A stretch of DNA of 50,337 nt, from NCBI GenBank assembly GCA_001510575.1, contig LNGK01000020.1:1-50337 (forward strand), given 5' to 3'. Positions 1-13,450 of this stretch are shown piece after piece. The notes below the pieces were generated by a model, which did not search any database, was not told the origin of the DNA, and saw only the letters and a program-made list of their open reading frames with translations. Position 1 is the stretch's first letter. Each line of letters opens with the position of its first letter. The position numbers and the translations under genes were made by a program. The DNA comes from Knoxdaviesia capensis (lineage: Eukaryota > Ascomycota > Sordariomycetes > Microascales > Gondwanamycetaceae).

Positions 1-3000
1 CGTACCGATAATATAAATACCGTTATTAGTACGATAATAAAAAAGCTTCTAGAAAAGCTAATAGACGCTATAAGCCGTAGTAACTTACTAGCTATAGCTA
101 TAGCTACCTTATCCTCTTTTCCTACTCCCTCGCTATTATTAGCTAGTCCGTAGATAATAGGACTACTATTACCTACTAACCTAGGTAGAAAAAGCCCCCT
201 TTCTAACGTAACTATAGCTAATAATCCGTTATTACCTATAACTAGCGTCTAACCGACGAGAAACTAACCCTCGGTACTATATATTATATTATAAATACCG
301 AGAGGTATAGGTAGTACGGTTCTAGAAGGATAATAAGGTTATATATATAGATAAGGAGTATACGATAGCGGTATAATTCTAATATTTCCTATACTATTCT
401 AGTAAATACCCTTATAAACGATAACCCCTAAAGTAATATTTTAAGCGAAACTATATTTAGGACCTAATAGTAAACCGTTTACCGATATTAGTATTAACGG
501 CTTTATACTATTATTATAACTTACTATTAAAGGATAATTCCTAGGCCCTCGTTTAATAAATAGGAATTTAGCTATTAAAGGTAGTCTAATAAAGTAAAAT
601 ATACCCCTAATAAACGACGAGTATGCTATTAAGTAGTATTAATACCTCTAAGCGACGTTTCTAGAGTTAATACTCCTATCGGATATTAGTAATAAAGAAG
701 ATTATAAGAAAAACGGTAAAAAAGTTATTAGTTAGCTATAAAGCGACTACTTAAGTAAGGTAGACTATATAGTTATAGTATAATTAGTACGTATTTAGAC
801 TTATTTATATAAATCTATAATTCTATATACGTATTAAACGTCTCGAATACTACCGGTAATTAGAAGCGAATTTATACCCCTTTAGTATTTTATTTAACGG
901 TATACCGATATACCGTAGCCTATACTAGTAGAATCTATACTAATATTTATCTCTAGTTATATACTAATATCTACCCCTTCGCGCGTATTTATAGCTCTCG
1001 CGTTTAATTATTAGAATAAGTCCGAATATAAAGCTATCGAGCTTTTAGTTAAAATAGTATAGAATTCTACCGATAACTTACTTGAAACGTATTATATTCG
1101 ATATATAATAGAGGATATTCTACGTTATAATATTACGGACTTATAATATAAGATATAGTAGGATATAACCCCCGATTCTAGTATCTATACTATAATTAAT
1201 ACTACTTACTACCTATCTAAGACTAGATAATTATACGCCGCTTAGCTAAATACTACGTTAAAGACCGAGGAGGAAGGAGAAACGTTATAATTTAAAACCC
1301 GTAAAGAAGCACTTAATTATATTACGTAGGATAAAGATAGAGATAAATCTACGTATTTCCGATATAGAAAGATAGGTTATTAGGTTCGTAAATATACGGA
1401 GCTACGTATTAAGAATAACGATCGACGTTAAAAGGCGCGCTAGAATACGCGTTTTATAATAAACCGAGGCCGAACGATAGATAATCGTAGTTATTCCCGC
1501 GAGCCTCGTAACTATTCTTAAAATACCTCCCGTAACCGTAACTATTTACGAAGACCGTCTTAAGACCGAAAGATATACTATTCCCCTACTCCCTACCCCT
1601 CTAGGAATAAAGATAGACTAATAATAGATAAAAGATAGCGGAATAATAGGAGAGGGGATAAGAAAACCGCTATTTATAGTATATACCCTATATAGAAAGA
1701 AGACTTATCTCCTAAAGGATCTCCCCTCTTAGAAGCTACGGGCTTAGATATAGATAATAACTATTTCGCTAACGTTACTTACTATTTTATACTATTTATA
1801 ATCCCTTTAATAGAGGAATTAACGTTAATTAGTAAGATACTAATAAAATAGCTATAACGTAAAGGATACCGTAAACGATACCGCCTCTATATTAGTTTAC
1901 TAACGAATAACTAATAAACGCTACTTATAGTATTTATTAATACTAGAATAGCTAGCGTATTCGTCTCTAAATCGTACGCCCGTCGCTATTTAGTATTATA
2001 CCGATCTACTAACCCTCTACGCCTTAGTAGCCTAGGCGGTAATAGTAGCTTCGTTATTATTAATAATATCGTTATTTCCTTCCGATTAACGACTATTAAC
2101 GGATTATCTAAGGTTATTTCTATAGTAGCTAACATTATTACTAACGGTACCTACCTTATTAACCTAACTATTAGCTAAAGCGGAGCTACGAAGCTTAGTT
2201 ATACTAACGCTAATAGCACGATAAAGCTTATACTCCTACGCGATTCCCCCATTATTTTATATTTCTACCCTCCCTAAAGACGAGATAATATCGCTATTAC
2301 CTATATTACTTCTATTATTAATTCTAGTCTAATAAATATTACCTCTTCCTACGATAATATTACCCCTTTTCACGATAATCCTACCTCTTTCTACGATAAA
2401 AACCTCCCTTTACCTCTATCGATATATATTTATAGTATTTTACTTACGGATCCTAATACCTATACCCTCTCCTATATTACCTCTAAATCGTTTCCCTTTA
2501 TTACGTACCTTACTAAGTAATAATATAATAGTACTCCTTTACCCTAATAAACGTTTCCTAGAATAGTAAATACTAACCGAGTAACTATCGAATTTAACGA
2601 AGAGCTATTACCTAAGTATAAGAAGTAACTATTACTTACAAAAGAGTATACGAAACGCGACGTTATTCGCGGTACCCGTATTATTATAGAAAACTAATAA
2701 AAGAAAGTAAATACCGAAGCCCTAATAATTATATAAAAGGCCTTTAATAATAATACCTTTATCTTTATTCTATAGTATTTCGATACTAGACCAGACGTAA
2801 AGGCCCGTACTTAGTATAATATTAAGACCGCTAATACTAAACCTAGATCTCTCCCCCTACGCCGTTATAGCCCCTACTAACGTAAAATTATAAAGGAATT
2901 TACTAATAAACTACTCTTACTTAGTATTATTTAATACGCTATTAACTCCCTATAGTCCGTACCTATACTATTACTACCTAAGAAGCCCCTCCCTAGTAAT

Positions 3001-5697
3001 AACTAGCTTAGATACCGTTTCGTAATTAACTACTATACGTTAAACGAAGTTACGTAAAAAGTAGCCTATCTATTACTAAATATTAAGGATTCCCTATAAT
3101 AGGCTACTAGATACCGATTCTATACCTTTCTTAACCTAGAAGACGGCTTCTAGTAGATAGTTATAGACCCCGAGGTAATACTAAAGATAGCGTTTTCTAC
3201 GTTATTTAGATAATACGAATAGCTTCGTATACTATTTAGCCTTATAAACGTACCTATAACCTTCTAGCGTTTTATAAACGAAATCCTTAAGCTAATACGC
3301 GCCTTTACTATAGGCCTTTTAGATGATATTTATATTTAGGGTAAGATAATAATAGAATTAGCTAAGAGAATAGTCGCTATTCTACGCTAATTAAGCCGCT
3401 ATCGACTATTATTAAACCTTAAGAAGTACGAATAGTTCGTTAAAGAAGGTAAGTTCTTAAGAATAATTATCTCTATCTATAGTATTTATCCCGATCCTAA
3501 GAAGGTAGCTATTATCCGCGAGAGGCTAGCGCCTACTACTACTACTAAGATCCGTAGCTTTTTAAATATTACTAGCTATTTACGCCGCTTTATCCCTTAT
3601 TTCGTATATAAAGCGCGTCTACTTTATAAGTATACTAGAGTAGATAAGCCTAAAGGTATATAAGTATAACTAGATAATAAGTTATTATAAGCCTAGCGCG
3701 ATATTCGCGATACTATAGCCTCCCTCTTAAAGCTACGTAATTACGATTATATACTCCTATCGGTACTCGAGACCGACGCTTCTAATTATACTATCGGTAT
3801 TACGTTATTCTAACTATAGCGCGATTCTAATAATAAACGTAGCGTTTTACGCCTAGTTACGTACTTTAGCGCTATTTTATTAAAGACCTAGTAGCGATAT
3901 AGTACTTAGGAGAGAGAAATACTTACCGTTATTATATTATTATAGTATTAGAGGAGCTAGCTAGAGGCCGCTAAGATTACTATTATTACTAACTACGAAA
4001 CCCTACGCCTTTTTACTACTAAGTAAGAATAGCTAGCTAGAATATTACGATTTCTCGATATAATCATATACTATAGCGTACGTATTTACTACCGATCCGG
4101 AAAAGCTAATATTTTAGCTAATTAGTTATTACGGCCGTATATAGATATAACGCTCGTAACGAATAAGGAAGAAGGGTATAAAATAAACGATAATAATACG
4201 TTAACCGACGCCTTTCTTACTACTAATAACGAGACCCCTAGACTACCGAACTAACGATTTAAGATACGTCTACTAGCGCGACTACCGTAAAACGACGCTA
4301 AATAGCTTCTAAGTAATACTATAAATACTAAATAACCTACGAACGATACGCTAATCGCCCCTAATATTAAGAAGTTAGATAACCTTAGATAGTACGATAT
4401 CTAGGATATTATTAACTACCTAGAGAATAGCTATCTACTCCCCTATCGTATCCCTTTAACCTTCGTTTAGGACTATTTCGCTATCTTTTATAGCGAAGTA
4501 TATACTATTATTAACTATATCTTAATAAAGATACTAACGTACGAGGCCTCCGTTTTAGAAGCTATTAAGGTCTATAAGCTAGAAGGCTATACGTGCGTTA
4601 GTACCCTATATACGCTATTAGCTAAACGAGTATAGTATCTTAATTTAATCTTAGCTACGAATAAGGCTATTCGACGGTATATAGAATATTAATTACTATA
4701 AAAGCCCCCTAAAGTAACGGAATCGCTACGACTAATACTAACTATACGACTATTAGTATGCTAGGGAATAGACTTTACTAGCCGTTTTATTATTAATAGT
4801 AAATAGATATAGCTATTAATAGTAGTTAAGTACGTTACTAGCTACGCTATAGTAGCTATAGACCCTTATAATAGTACCTTAGCTACTATAAAGTTACTAG
4901 TAGTACGTATTTACGTAATATTTAGACCGCTAGTCGAGATTATTACCGATAATAGTACCCCCTTTAACTCTAATAAATTTAGGACCCTCCTCGCTAACTA
5001 TAACCTACTTATATAATAGTATCGTATAATAATATACTATCTACGGACGAATAGCTAAGTTAAGCGCTTTAACGGGTAAATTAAGTATATCGCTAGCCGT
5101 CTAGCTAGCGCTAATACCGAAAACCGAGAAGATATCGATTAGCTAATAGTTATTCCTAAAGCTATACGTATCTACTTAAATAGACTATAAATAAGTAGCT
5201 TTTCCCCGTATTACCTACTTTTCGGTACTAAGCCCCACGATAGCGCCACCTATATTACTACGCCGTATAAACGGGAGCCTACTATAGACGAAGTTATCGC
5301 CTCCTAGTAAGATTTAACTCGTGAAAAATAGTTATTTAAGACCGTTCGCTTATTATCTAACTCCGTAAAGGTATACCGAATATATATCTATACTATATTA
5401 TAGAACGATAAGGCTACGTATCGTATTTTCGGTAAAGGTGACTAGACGTTACGATATTAACTATAAAAGTATAAATACGAGCTATTCTATAACGGACCGT
5501 AGCTTATTATCGATATTTACTAAGGTAATACCTATACTTTAGAGTTACTAGGCGGTTATCGGCTCGATAAACGCTATAATAGGTTTAACCTATTCCTAGC
5601 GTACGTCGAGGATAGCTAGCCTATTCGTAGCCTTTAGTATACTAGTCGTCGCTTACTCGAGCTAGATCGTAAGCGTCTATCGTCTATCGGTAGATAG
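1..5697 (+). pseudogene. RIP-inactivated gag-pol polyprotein of Ty3/gypsy copy 1
   Basis: One frame (codons starting at 1, 4, 7...) is followed for the full length; its stops are almost all TAG or TAA, as expected from CAG, CAA and TGG hit by RIP. A zinc knuckle of spacing CX2CX4HX4C lies at 1354-1395, with every Cys and His now read as Tyr. The protease D-T-G motif at 1939-1947 now reads N-T-R. The RT motif L-D-D-I-Y-I is intact at 3319-3336. The RNase H motif E-T-D-A-S is intact at 3769-3783. Integrase catalytic residues are at 4771 (Asp), 4948 (Asp, D-N-S-T from D-N-G-T) and 5062 (Lys in place of Glu). The C-terminus ends R-L-S-S-I-G-R before TAG at 5695; no chromodomain was recognised. 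The N-terminus is missing. Only a dead relic of the replication polyprotein remains. Confidence 0.88.
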
Positions 5698-6189
5698 TTA
5701 CCTTACCTTATACTATTTCTTTCTTTTTTTATTTTTTATTTATTATTTTACTTTTCCGTTATAATATTCGTTCTATAGTTATCCCCTATTTATATCTTAA
5801 TTTTATCTATATCCTAATTTCCTTTATTTTATTTTTATTTTAGCTACGCCTTACTATTAAGCTATATTATTTTCCCTTTTTAGAATTTTTCTTTTATTAT
5901 TTTTATTTTATTTTACTACTATTACTACTAATATTCCGCCTTTTATATACTTTTTCCGATTTTTTCCTATATATTTCCTTACTTTTAACTTATTTTACTA
6001 TATTAATAATTAATAGAACGCTCTAGATTTACCGCTACGCCTATATACTATTTTTTTCTTTCTTCCTTTCTTTATTCCTAATTCCTACGCTTTACGCTAG
6101 CTACCTATATTTACGCGGCTAACTATCGCCTTTTCCTATATTCATACGATAAAGGGAGGGGAAGGAGGTACTAATTATACTATCTAATA

Positions 6190-7690
6190 ACCGAATAGTA
6201 TAATACCGCTATAGTACGATATTCTAAATACCGTAACTAACCTAAACGTCCTTTATCCGGCTATCCCTTCCGCCCTCTAAGACCCGCTTTTCTTAGTAAC
6301 TACCTAGTTTAATAGCTATTAAGACTATATTAGCTAATAGAAGGACTACTATAGTACGATAAACGCCGTAATAACCTTACTTTTTACGATAAAAAGCTAA
6401 ATTCTTTCTTATTTATAATAAATAAAGAAACGAATAGTTATACGATTAACGAAGAAGTATAAGAAGCTAGCGATCTCTAGCTATAAACGATTTAGAATTA
6501 GATAGTTCTTTATCTCTCTTATTACTACTATCTCTTTCCTATCTATCCTTTCTATTACTAATACTATTAATAGCTATTCTACTTACTAAGCCTACTATTT
6601 ATACTATAAACGATAATAATATCTTTTAATAGCTTACTAATAATAATAATAATAACGCTAATAATACCCTATTACCTACTATAGCCGCTATTCCCCCTAC
6701 CGCTACTCCCGCTACGAACGTACCGCGCGTTACTACTATAGTCGGAGCTATCGAGCCGATTCCGTATACCTAATACGTACTAAGACGTATCGAATACCCG
6801 GGTATTCTCTACTATCGATACGTTATTAATAACATTATATAGAATACTTATACTAAATACTATAACTATTAGGCTAATTACTAGGTACCTAGTAATATAT
6901 TAGCTAAAATAGATACCTTTATAGATACTAATAAGAATTAGATTAATACGCTAAGTACGTAAACCCGAGCGCTATAGGATATCGCCGTAGCTAAATATAT
7001 ACTCGTCTATAATAAAGACTCTACGGCCGCTAATTAGAAGTTAAATAACGTAGAATTTAATAACGCGAGCCGTTTTATTAATATAGTAGCTATTTAATAT
7101 ACCTTTAAGGGATACCTCGTACCTATTTAACTAACTATTATATACCTACGGTATGCGGCTTTAGCGCTAGCCCCGACCTTAGTATACCTATTACCTCTCT
7201 TTTCGGCTACCGAGGCCGCTAAAATTAATACTATTAAGGGAGGACCCCCGCTAGTGCCTACTCCGCTAGTAGTAGTACCCGTTATACTAGCCGTTATAGT
7301 ACTAATGCTAGCCGGTAGAGCCGCCGTTATACCGGTAATACTAGTATTTACGCCGATAGCTATACTAATAGTAGCTACCGCTATCGTAATAGCACCCCCT
7401 TTCCCTAACGCCCCGGTCCCTACTACCTTTATAGCCTAATTCCTAAGCGTAGCGCCCGCTTATATTAACTAATAATAGGTAGACGAGTTACGTAATCGCT
7501 ACCTATATAGTATAGTGTAAGCCGTTACTATCTAACTAGGCGTCGTAGTATTCTTAATCCCCCTTAATACTATCTAATACTAAGGTATTTATATCGTTAG
7601 ATAGATAAAACGGTACCTATAGTTACCTAAAACGCTATAAATAGGAAGTTCCCTTTTATTATACTAGATACCTATTTTCCTATCGATTAC
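6190..7690 (+). pseudogene. second open region 3' of pol in gypsy copy 1, function unknown
   Basis: After the T-rich spacer there is a long stretch that reads as decayed protein code. Frame 2 is open except for TAG/TAA from about 6190 to 6560, then frame 3 continues to about 7690, so a frameshift or intron lies near 6560-6600. The frame 3 part has an Asn-rich stretch, then a Pro/Thr/Ala-rich segment (about 6660-6760), a middle part rich in Ile, Asn and Tyr, and a Pro/Val/Ala/Ile-rich block. That block includes an unbroken run of 61 codons at 7254-7439. The same organisation recurs in copy 2, which argues that it belongs to the element. I recognise no family. Its place after integrase is that of an envelope-like or other accessory frame, but no signal peptide or clear membrane anchor can be defended in sequence this altered. 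Confidence 0.5.
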
Positions 7691-8200
7691 TATTATTATT
7701 CCTATCTAACCGCTATTTAGACTTACTTTATATTATATTTCTTTTTATACGCGTAGAAAAGTCGAAAAGGATAAAAAAAAGAGGACCCCTAGAAAAATAT
7801 AAAAATAATTAAAAACCGCTCATAGTACGAGTATAAGATTATATAAAGGGAAGTCCTTTTAATATCCTTTACTAATTAAAGGTAGATCGCGGACGATCTA
7901 GTTAAGAAAGGGGATCTTATAGATCCCTAATAGGTTAGAGTATATTATAATTACGTATAAACGTATACTAATATATATAGATACTACCTAGCGGTAAGTA
8001 TTTAGGTATATATCTATATATATATAAATACCTTAAAGAGCTAGTAAAAGACCTATAAAAGGCAGATATCTACCGCGCTTTTATAGGAAATATCTTAAGA
8101 TAGAAAAAATTTAAGCTTCCCTTTATATATATTTCTCTATATATACCTTATAATTATAACTTATTTATTAGTCCTTTGGACTATATATCTAGGAATCACA
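7690..8200 (+). other. non-coding 3' region of gypsy copy 1, probably holding the 3' LTR
   Basis: No reading frame is apparent. The region contains an A-rich polypurine run followed by GAGGA near 7773-7785, a TATA-like TATATAAAGGG near 7840, and ends in AATCACA at 8200, with the terminal CA expected of an LTR. The matching 5' LTR is outside the window, so the LTR start cannot be fixed; a start near 7790 just after the purine tract is possible. The same region closes copy 2. Confidence 0.5.
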
Positions 8201-11200
8201 ATCTTACTTACGGATCCTAATACCTATACCCTCTCCTATATTACCTCTAAATCGTTTCCCTTTATCGCTTACCTTACTAAGTAATAGTATAATAGCACTC
8301 CCTTACCCTAATAAACGTTTCCTAGAATAGTAAATACTAACTAAGTAACTATCGAATTTAACGAAGAGCTATTACCTAAGTATAAGAAGTAACTATTACT
8401 TACGAAAGAGCGTATGAAGCGTAACGCTATTCGTAGTACTTATATTATTATAGAAAACTAATAGAAGAAGGTAAATACTAAAGCCCTAATAATTATATAA
8501 AAGGCCTTCGATAATAATACCTTTATCTTTATTCTACGGTATTTTAATACTAGACCGGACGTAAAGGCCTATACTTAGTATAATATTAAGATTACTAATA
8601 CTAAACCTAGATCTCTCCCCCTACGCTACTATAGCCCCTACTAACGTAAAATTATAAAGGAATTTACTAATAAACTACTCTTACTCGGTATTATTCGATA
8701 CGCTATTAACTCCCTATAGTCTATACCTATATTATTACTACTTAAGAAGCCCCTCCCTAGTAATAACTAGCTTAGATACCGTTTCGTAATTAACTATTAT
8801 ATATTAAATAAAGTTACGTAAAAGGTAGCTTATCTACTACTAAATATCGAGGATTCCCTATAATAAGCCGCTAGATACCGATTCTATACCTTTCTTAACC
8901 TAGAAGACGGCTTCTAATAGATAGTTATAGACCCTAAGGTAGTACTAAAGATAGCGTTTTCTACGCCTTTTAGATAATACGAATAGCTTTATATACTATT
9001 TAGCTTTATAAACGTACTTATAACCTTCTAGCGTTTTATAAACGAAGTCCTCGAGCCGGTACGCGCTTTTATTATAGGCCTTTTAAACGATATTTATATT
9101 TAAGGTAAGATAATAATAGAATTAGCCGAGAGAATAGTCGCTATTCTACGCTAATTAAGCCGCTATCGATTATTATTAAACCTTAAGAAATACGAATAGT
9201 TCGTTAAAGAAGGTAAGTTCCTAGGAATAATTATCTCTATCTACGGTATTTATCCCGATCTTAAGAAGGTAGCTACTATCTACGAGAGGCTAGCGCTTAC
9301 TACTACTACTAAGATCCGTAGCTTTTTAAATACCGCTAGCTATTTACGCCGCTTTATCCCCTATTTCGTATATAAAACGCGTCTATTCTATAAGTATACT
9401 AGAGTAGATAAGCCTAAAGGCGTATAAGTATAGCTAGATAACGAGTTATTATAAGCCTAGTATAATATTCGCGATACTATAGCCTCCCTCCTAGAGCTAC
9501 GTAACTATAATTATATACTCCTATCGGTACTCGAGACTAACGCCTCTAATTATACTATCGGTATTACGTTATTCTAATTATAACGCGATTCTAATAATAA
9601 ACGTAGCGTTTTACGCCTAGTTACGTACTTTAGCGCCGTTTTATTAAAGACCTAATAGCGATATAATACCTAAGAGAGAGAAATACTTACCGTTATTATA
9701 TTACTATAGTATTAGAGGAGTTAGTTAGAAGCCGCTAAGATTACCGTTATTACTAACTACGAAACCCTACGCCTTTTTACTACTAAATAAGAATAGCTAG
9801 CTAGAATATTACGATTTCTTAATATAATTATATATTATAGCGTACGTATTTACTACCGGTCTAGAAAAGCTAATATTTTAGCTAATTAGTTATTACGGCT
9901 ACGTATAGATATAGCGCTCGTAATAAATAAGGAGGAAGGGTACGAAACGAACGATAATAACACGTTAACTAACGTCTTTCCTACTACTACTACTAATAAC
10001 GAGACCCCTAGACTACCGAACTAACGGTTTAAGATACGTCTACTAGTACGACTACTACTAACCGACGCCGAATAGCCTCTAAATAATACTATAAATACCG
10101 AGTAACTTATAAACGATACGCTAATCGCCCCTAATATTAAGAAGTTAGATAACCTTAGATAGTATAATATCTAAGATATTATTAACTACTTAGAAAATAG
10201 CTATCTACTCCCCTATTATATCCCTTTAACCTTCGTTTAAGACTATTTCGCTATCTTTTATAGTAAAGTATATACCGTTATTAACTATATCCTTATAAAG
10301 ATACTAACATACGAGGCCTTTATTTTAGAAGCTATTAAGGTTTATAAGCTAGAAGGCTATACGCGCGTTAATACCTTATATACGTTATTAGCTAAACGAG
10401 TATAATATCCTAACTTAATTTTAATTACGAATAAAGCCGTTTAATAGTATATAGAATATTAATTACTATAAAAGCCCCTTAAAGTAATAGAATCGCTATA
10501 ACTAATCCTAACTATATAACTATTAATACGCTAGGGAATAGACTTTACTAGCCGTTTTATTATTAATAGTAAATAGATATAGCTATTAACGGTAATTAAG
10601 TACGTTACTAGCTATACTATAATAGCTATAGACCCTCGTAATAATACCTTAGCTATTATAAAGTTACTAATAGTATATATTTACGTAGTATTCGGACCGC
10701 TAGTTAAGATTATTACCGATAATAGTACCCCCTTTAACTCTAATAAATTTAGGACCCTCCTCGCTAATTATAACCCCCTTATATAATAGTATCGTATAAT
10801 AATATACTATCTACGGACGAATAACTAAGTTAAGCGCTTTAATAAGTAAATTAAGTATATCGCTAGCTATCTAGCTAGCGTTAATACTAAAAACTAAGAA
10901 GATATCGATTAGCTAATAATTATTCCTAAAGCTATACGTATCTACTTAAATAGACTATAAATAAGTAGCTTTTCCCTATATTACCTACTTTTCGGTACCG
11001 AGCCCTACGATAGCGCTACCTATATTACTACGTTATATAAACGGGAGCCTACTATAGATAAAGTTATCGCCTCCTAGTAAGATTTAGCTCGCGAAAGATA
11101 GTTATTTAAGACCGTTCGCTTATTATCTAACTCCGTAAAGGTATACCGAATATATATCTATACTATATTATAAAACGATAAAGCTACGTATCGTATTTTT

Positions 11201-11467
11201 AGTAAAGGCGACTAAACGTTACGATATCGACCGTAAAAGTATAAACACGAGCTATTCTACGATAGACCGTAACTTATTATCGATATTTACTAGGGTAATA
11301 CCTATACTCTAGAGTTACTAAGCGGTTATCGGCTCGATAAACGCTATAATAGGTTTAACTTATTCCTAACGTACGTCGAGGATAGCTAGCTTATTCGTAG
11401 CCTTTAGTATATTAGTCGTCGCTTACTCGAGCTAGATCGTAAGCGTCTATCGTCTATCGGTAGATAG
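8201..11467 (+). pseudogene. RIP-inactivated pol fragment of gypsy copy 2
   Basis: The fragment is in frame 2 and lacks gag and protease at this locus. It carries RT, RNase H and integrase. The RT catalytic pair at 9086-9091 reads Asn-Asp instead of Asp-Asp, and the RNase H Asp of E-T-D-A-S at 9539 is Asn, whereas both sites are intact in copy 1. The middle integrase Asp is kept at 10718. Stops are TAG and TAA throughout. The frame ends at TAG 11465-11467, the position equivalent to 5695 in copy 1. The 5' continuation probably lies left of the window, beyond the nested copy 1. Confidence 0.85.
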
Positions 11468-11954
11468 TTACTTTACCCTATACTATTTCTTTCCTTTTTT
11501 ATTTTTTATTTATTATTTTACTTTTCTTTTATAATATTCGTTTTATAGTTATCCCTTATTTATATCTTAATTCTATCTATATCTTAATTTCCTTTATTCT
11601 ATTTTTATTTTTAGCTACGCCTTACGATTAAGCTATACTATTTTCCTTTTTTAGAATTTTTCTTTTATTATTCATTTTTTATTTTACCGCTATTACTATT
11701 AATATTCCGCTTTTTATATACTTTTTCTAATTTTTTCCTACGTATTTCCCTATTTTTAACCTATTTTACTATATTAATAATTAATAGAACGCTCTAGACT
11801 TACTACTACGCTTATATACTATTTTTTTCTTTTTTCCTTTCTTTATTCCTAATTCCCGCGCTTTACGCTAGCTACTTATATTTATATAGCTAACTATCGT
11901 ACTTTCCTATATTTATACGACGAAGGGAGGGGAAGGAGGTATTAATTATACTAT

Positions 11955-13450
11955 CTAATACCGAATAGTATAATACCGCTATAGCACGATATTCTAAATA
12001 CCGCGACTAACCTAAACGTCCTTTATCTAGCTATCCCTTCTATCCCCCGGGACCCGTTTTTCTTAGTAACTACCCGGTTTAATAGCTATTAGGACTATAT
12101 TAGCTAATAGAAGGACTATTATAGTACGATAAACGCCGTAATAACCTTACCTTTTACGATAAAAAGCCTAAATTCTTCCTATTTATAATAAATAAAGAAA
12201 CGAATAGTTATATAACTAATAAAGAAGTATAAGAAGCTAGCGATCTCTAGCTATAAACGATTTAGAATTAGATAGTTCTTTATCTCTCTTATTACTACTA
12301 TCTCTTTCTTATCTATCCTTTCTATTACTAGCACTATTAATAGCTATTCTACTTACCGAGCCTACTATTTATATTATAAACGATAATAATATCTCTTAAT
12401 AGCCTACTAATAATAACGCTAATAATACTCTATTACTTACTATAGCCGCTATTCCCCCTACCGCTACTCCCGCTACGAACGTACCGCGCGTTACTACTAT
12501 AATCGGAGCCGTTAAGCCGATTCTATATACCTAATACGTACTAAGATATATCGAATACCTAGGTATTCTCTATTATCGATACGTTATTAATAACGCTATA
12601 TAAAATACTTATACTAAATACTATAATAGTTAAGTTAATTACTAGGTACCTAGTAATATATCGGCCGAAATAGATACTTTTATAGATACTAACGAGAATT
12701 AGATTAATACGCTAAGTACGTAGACCCGAGCGCTACGGGATATCGCTATAGCTAAGTATCTACTCGTCTATAATAGAGGCGCTATAGCCGCTAATCGGAA
12801 GTTAAATAACGCGGAATTTAATAACGCGAGCCGTTTTATTAATACCGTAGCTATACTATATACCTTTATAAGACTCCCTATACCTATTTAACCGACTATT
12901 ATACGCCTACGGCGTACGGCTTTAGCGTTAGCCCTAATTACGGCATACCTATTACCTCTCTTTTCGGCTACTGAGGCCGCCGAAATTAATACTATTAAGG
13001 GAGGACCCCCGCCGGTGCCTATAGTAGCTCCGCTAGTAGTAGTACCCGCCGTTACCGTACCGATACTAGCCGGTAGAGCTACCGTTATACCTATAATACT
13101 AGTATTTACGCCGATAGCTATACTAATAGTAGCTACCGCTATCGTAATAGTACCCCCCTTTCCTAACGCCCTAGTCCCCGCTACCTTTATAGCCTAATTC
13201 CCTAGCGTAGCGCCCGCCTATATTAACTAATAATAAGTAGATAAGTTACGTAATCGCTACCTATATAGTATAGTATAGGCCGTTACTATCCGACTAGGCG
13301 TCGTAGTATTCTTAATCCCTCTTAATACTATTTAATATTAAGGTATTTATATCGTTAGATAGATAAAACGGTGCCTATAGCTACCTAAAACGCTATAAAT
13401 AAGAAGTTCCCTTTTATTATACTAGATACCTATTTTCTTATCGATTACTA
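11955..13450 (+). pseudogene. second open region 3' of pol in gypsy copy 2, function unknown
   Basis: This is the counterpart of 6190-7690. The Pro/Val/Ala/Ile-rich block is unbroken for 60 codons at 13015-13197 and ends in Thr-Phe-Ile-Ala before TAA, as in copy 1. The Asn repeat is shorter here because of loss of AAT triplets near 12410. Such triplet-length changes keep the frame and are weak support for a former protein. Both boundaries are approximate, and I recognise no domain. Confidence 0.48.

Larger units (their letters stand above)
1..8200 (+). mobile_element. Ty3/gypsy LTR retrotransposon, copy 1 (5' end outside window)
   Basis: The domain order gag, protease, reverse transcriptase, RNase H, integrase is that of Ty3/gypsy elements. 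The right end is fixed at 8200 because the identical terminal sequence GGAATCACA closes the second copy at 13961, and the two copies diverge immediately after it. The 5' LTR and the gag start lie left of the window. Downstream of pol come a T-rich spacer (about 5700-6180), a second open region (6190-7690) and a non-coding 3' part (7690-8200) that should contain the 3' LTR. The whole element is RIP-mutated. At its right edge the sequence passes directly into the interior of copy 2, as expected if this copy is nested in copy 2. Confidence 0.85.

Noticed and set aside
7254..7439. Separate small membrane protein (Val/Ile/Ala-rich) in gypsy
   Set aside because: It is the unbroken part of the longer decayed frame 6190-7690. 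The hydrophobic look is partly due to RIP (Pro/Thr/Met codons changed), and the opposite strand is also open there.
7790..8200. Exact gypsy 3' LTR boundaries
   Set aside because: No 5' LTR is in the window for comparison and TG starts are obscured by RIP, so only the right end (8200) can be defended.
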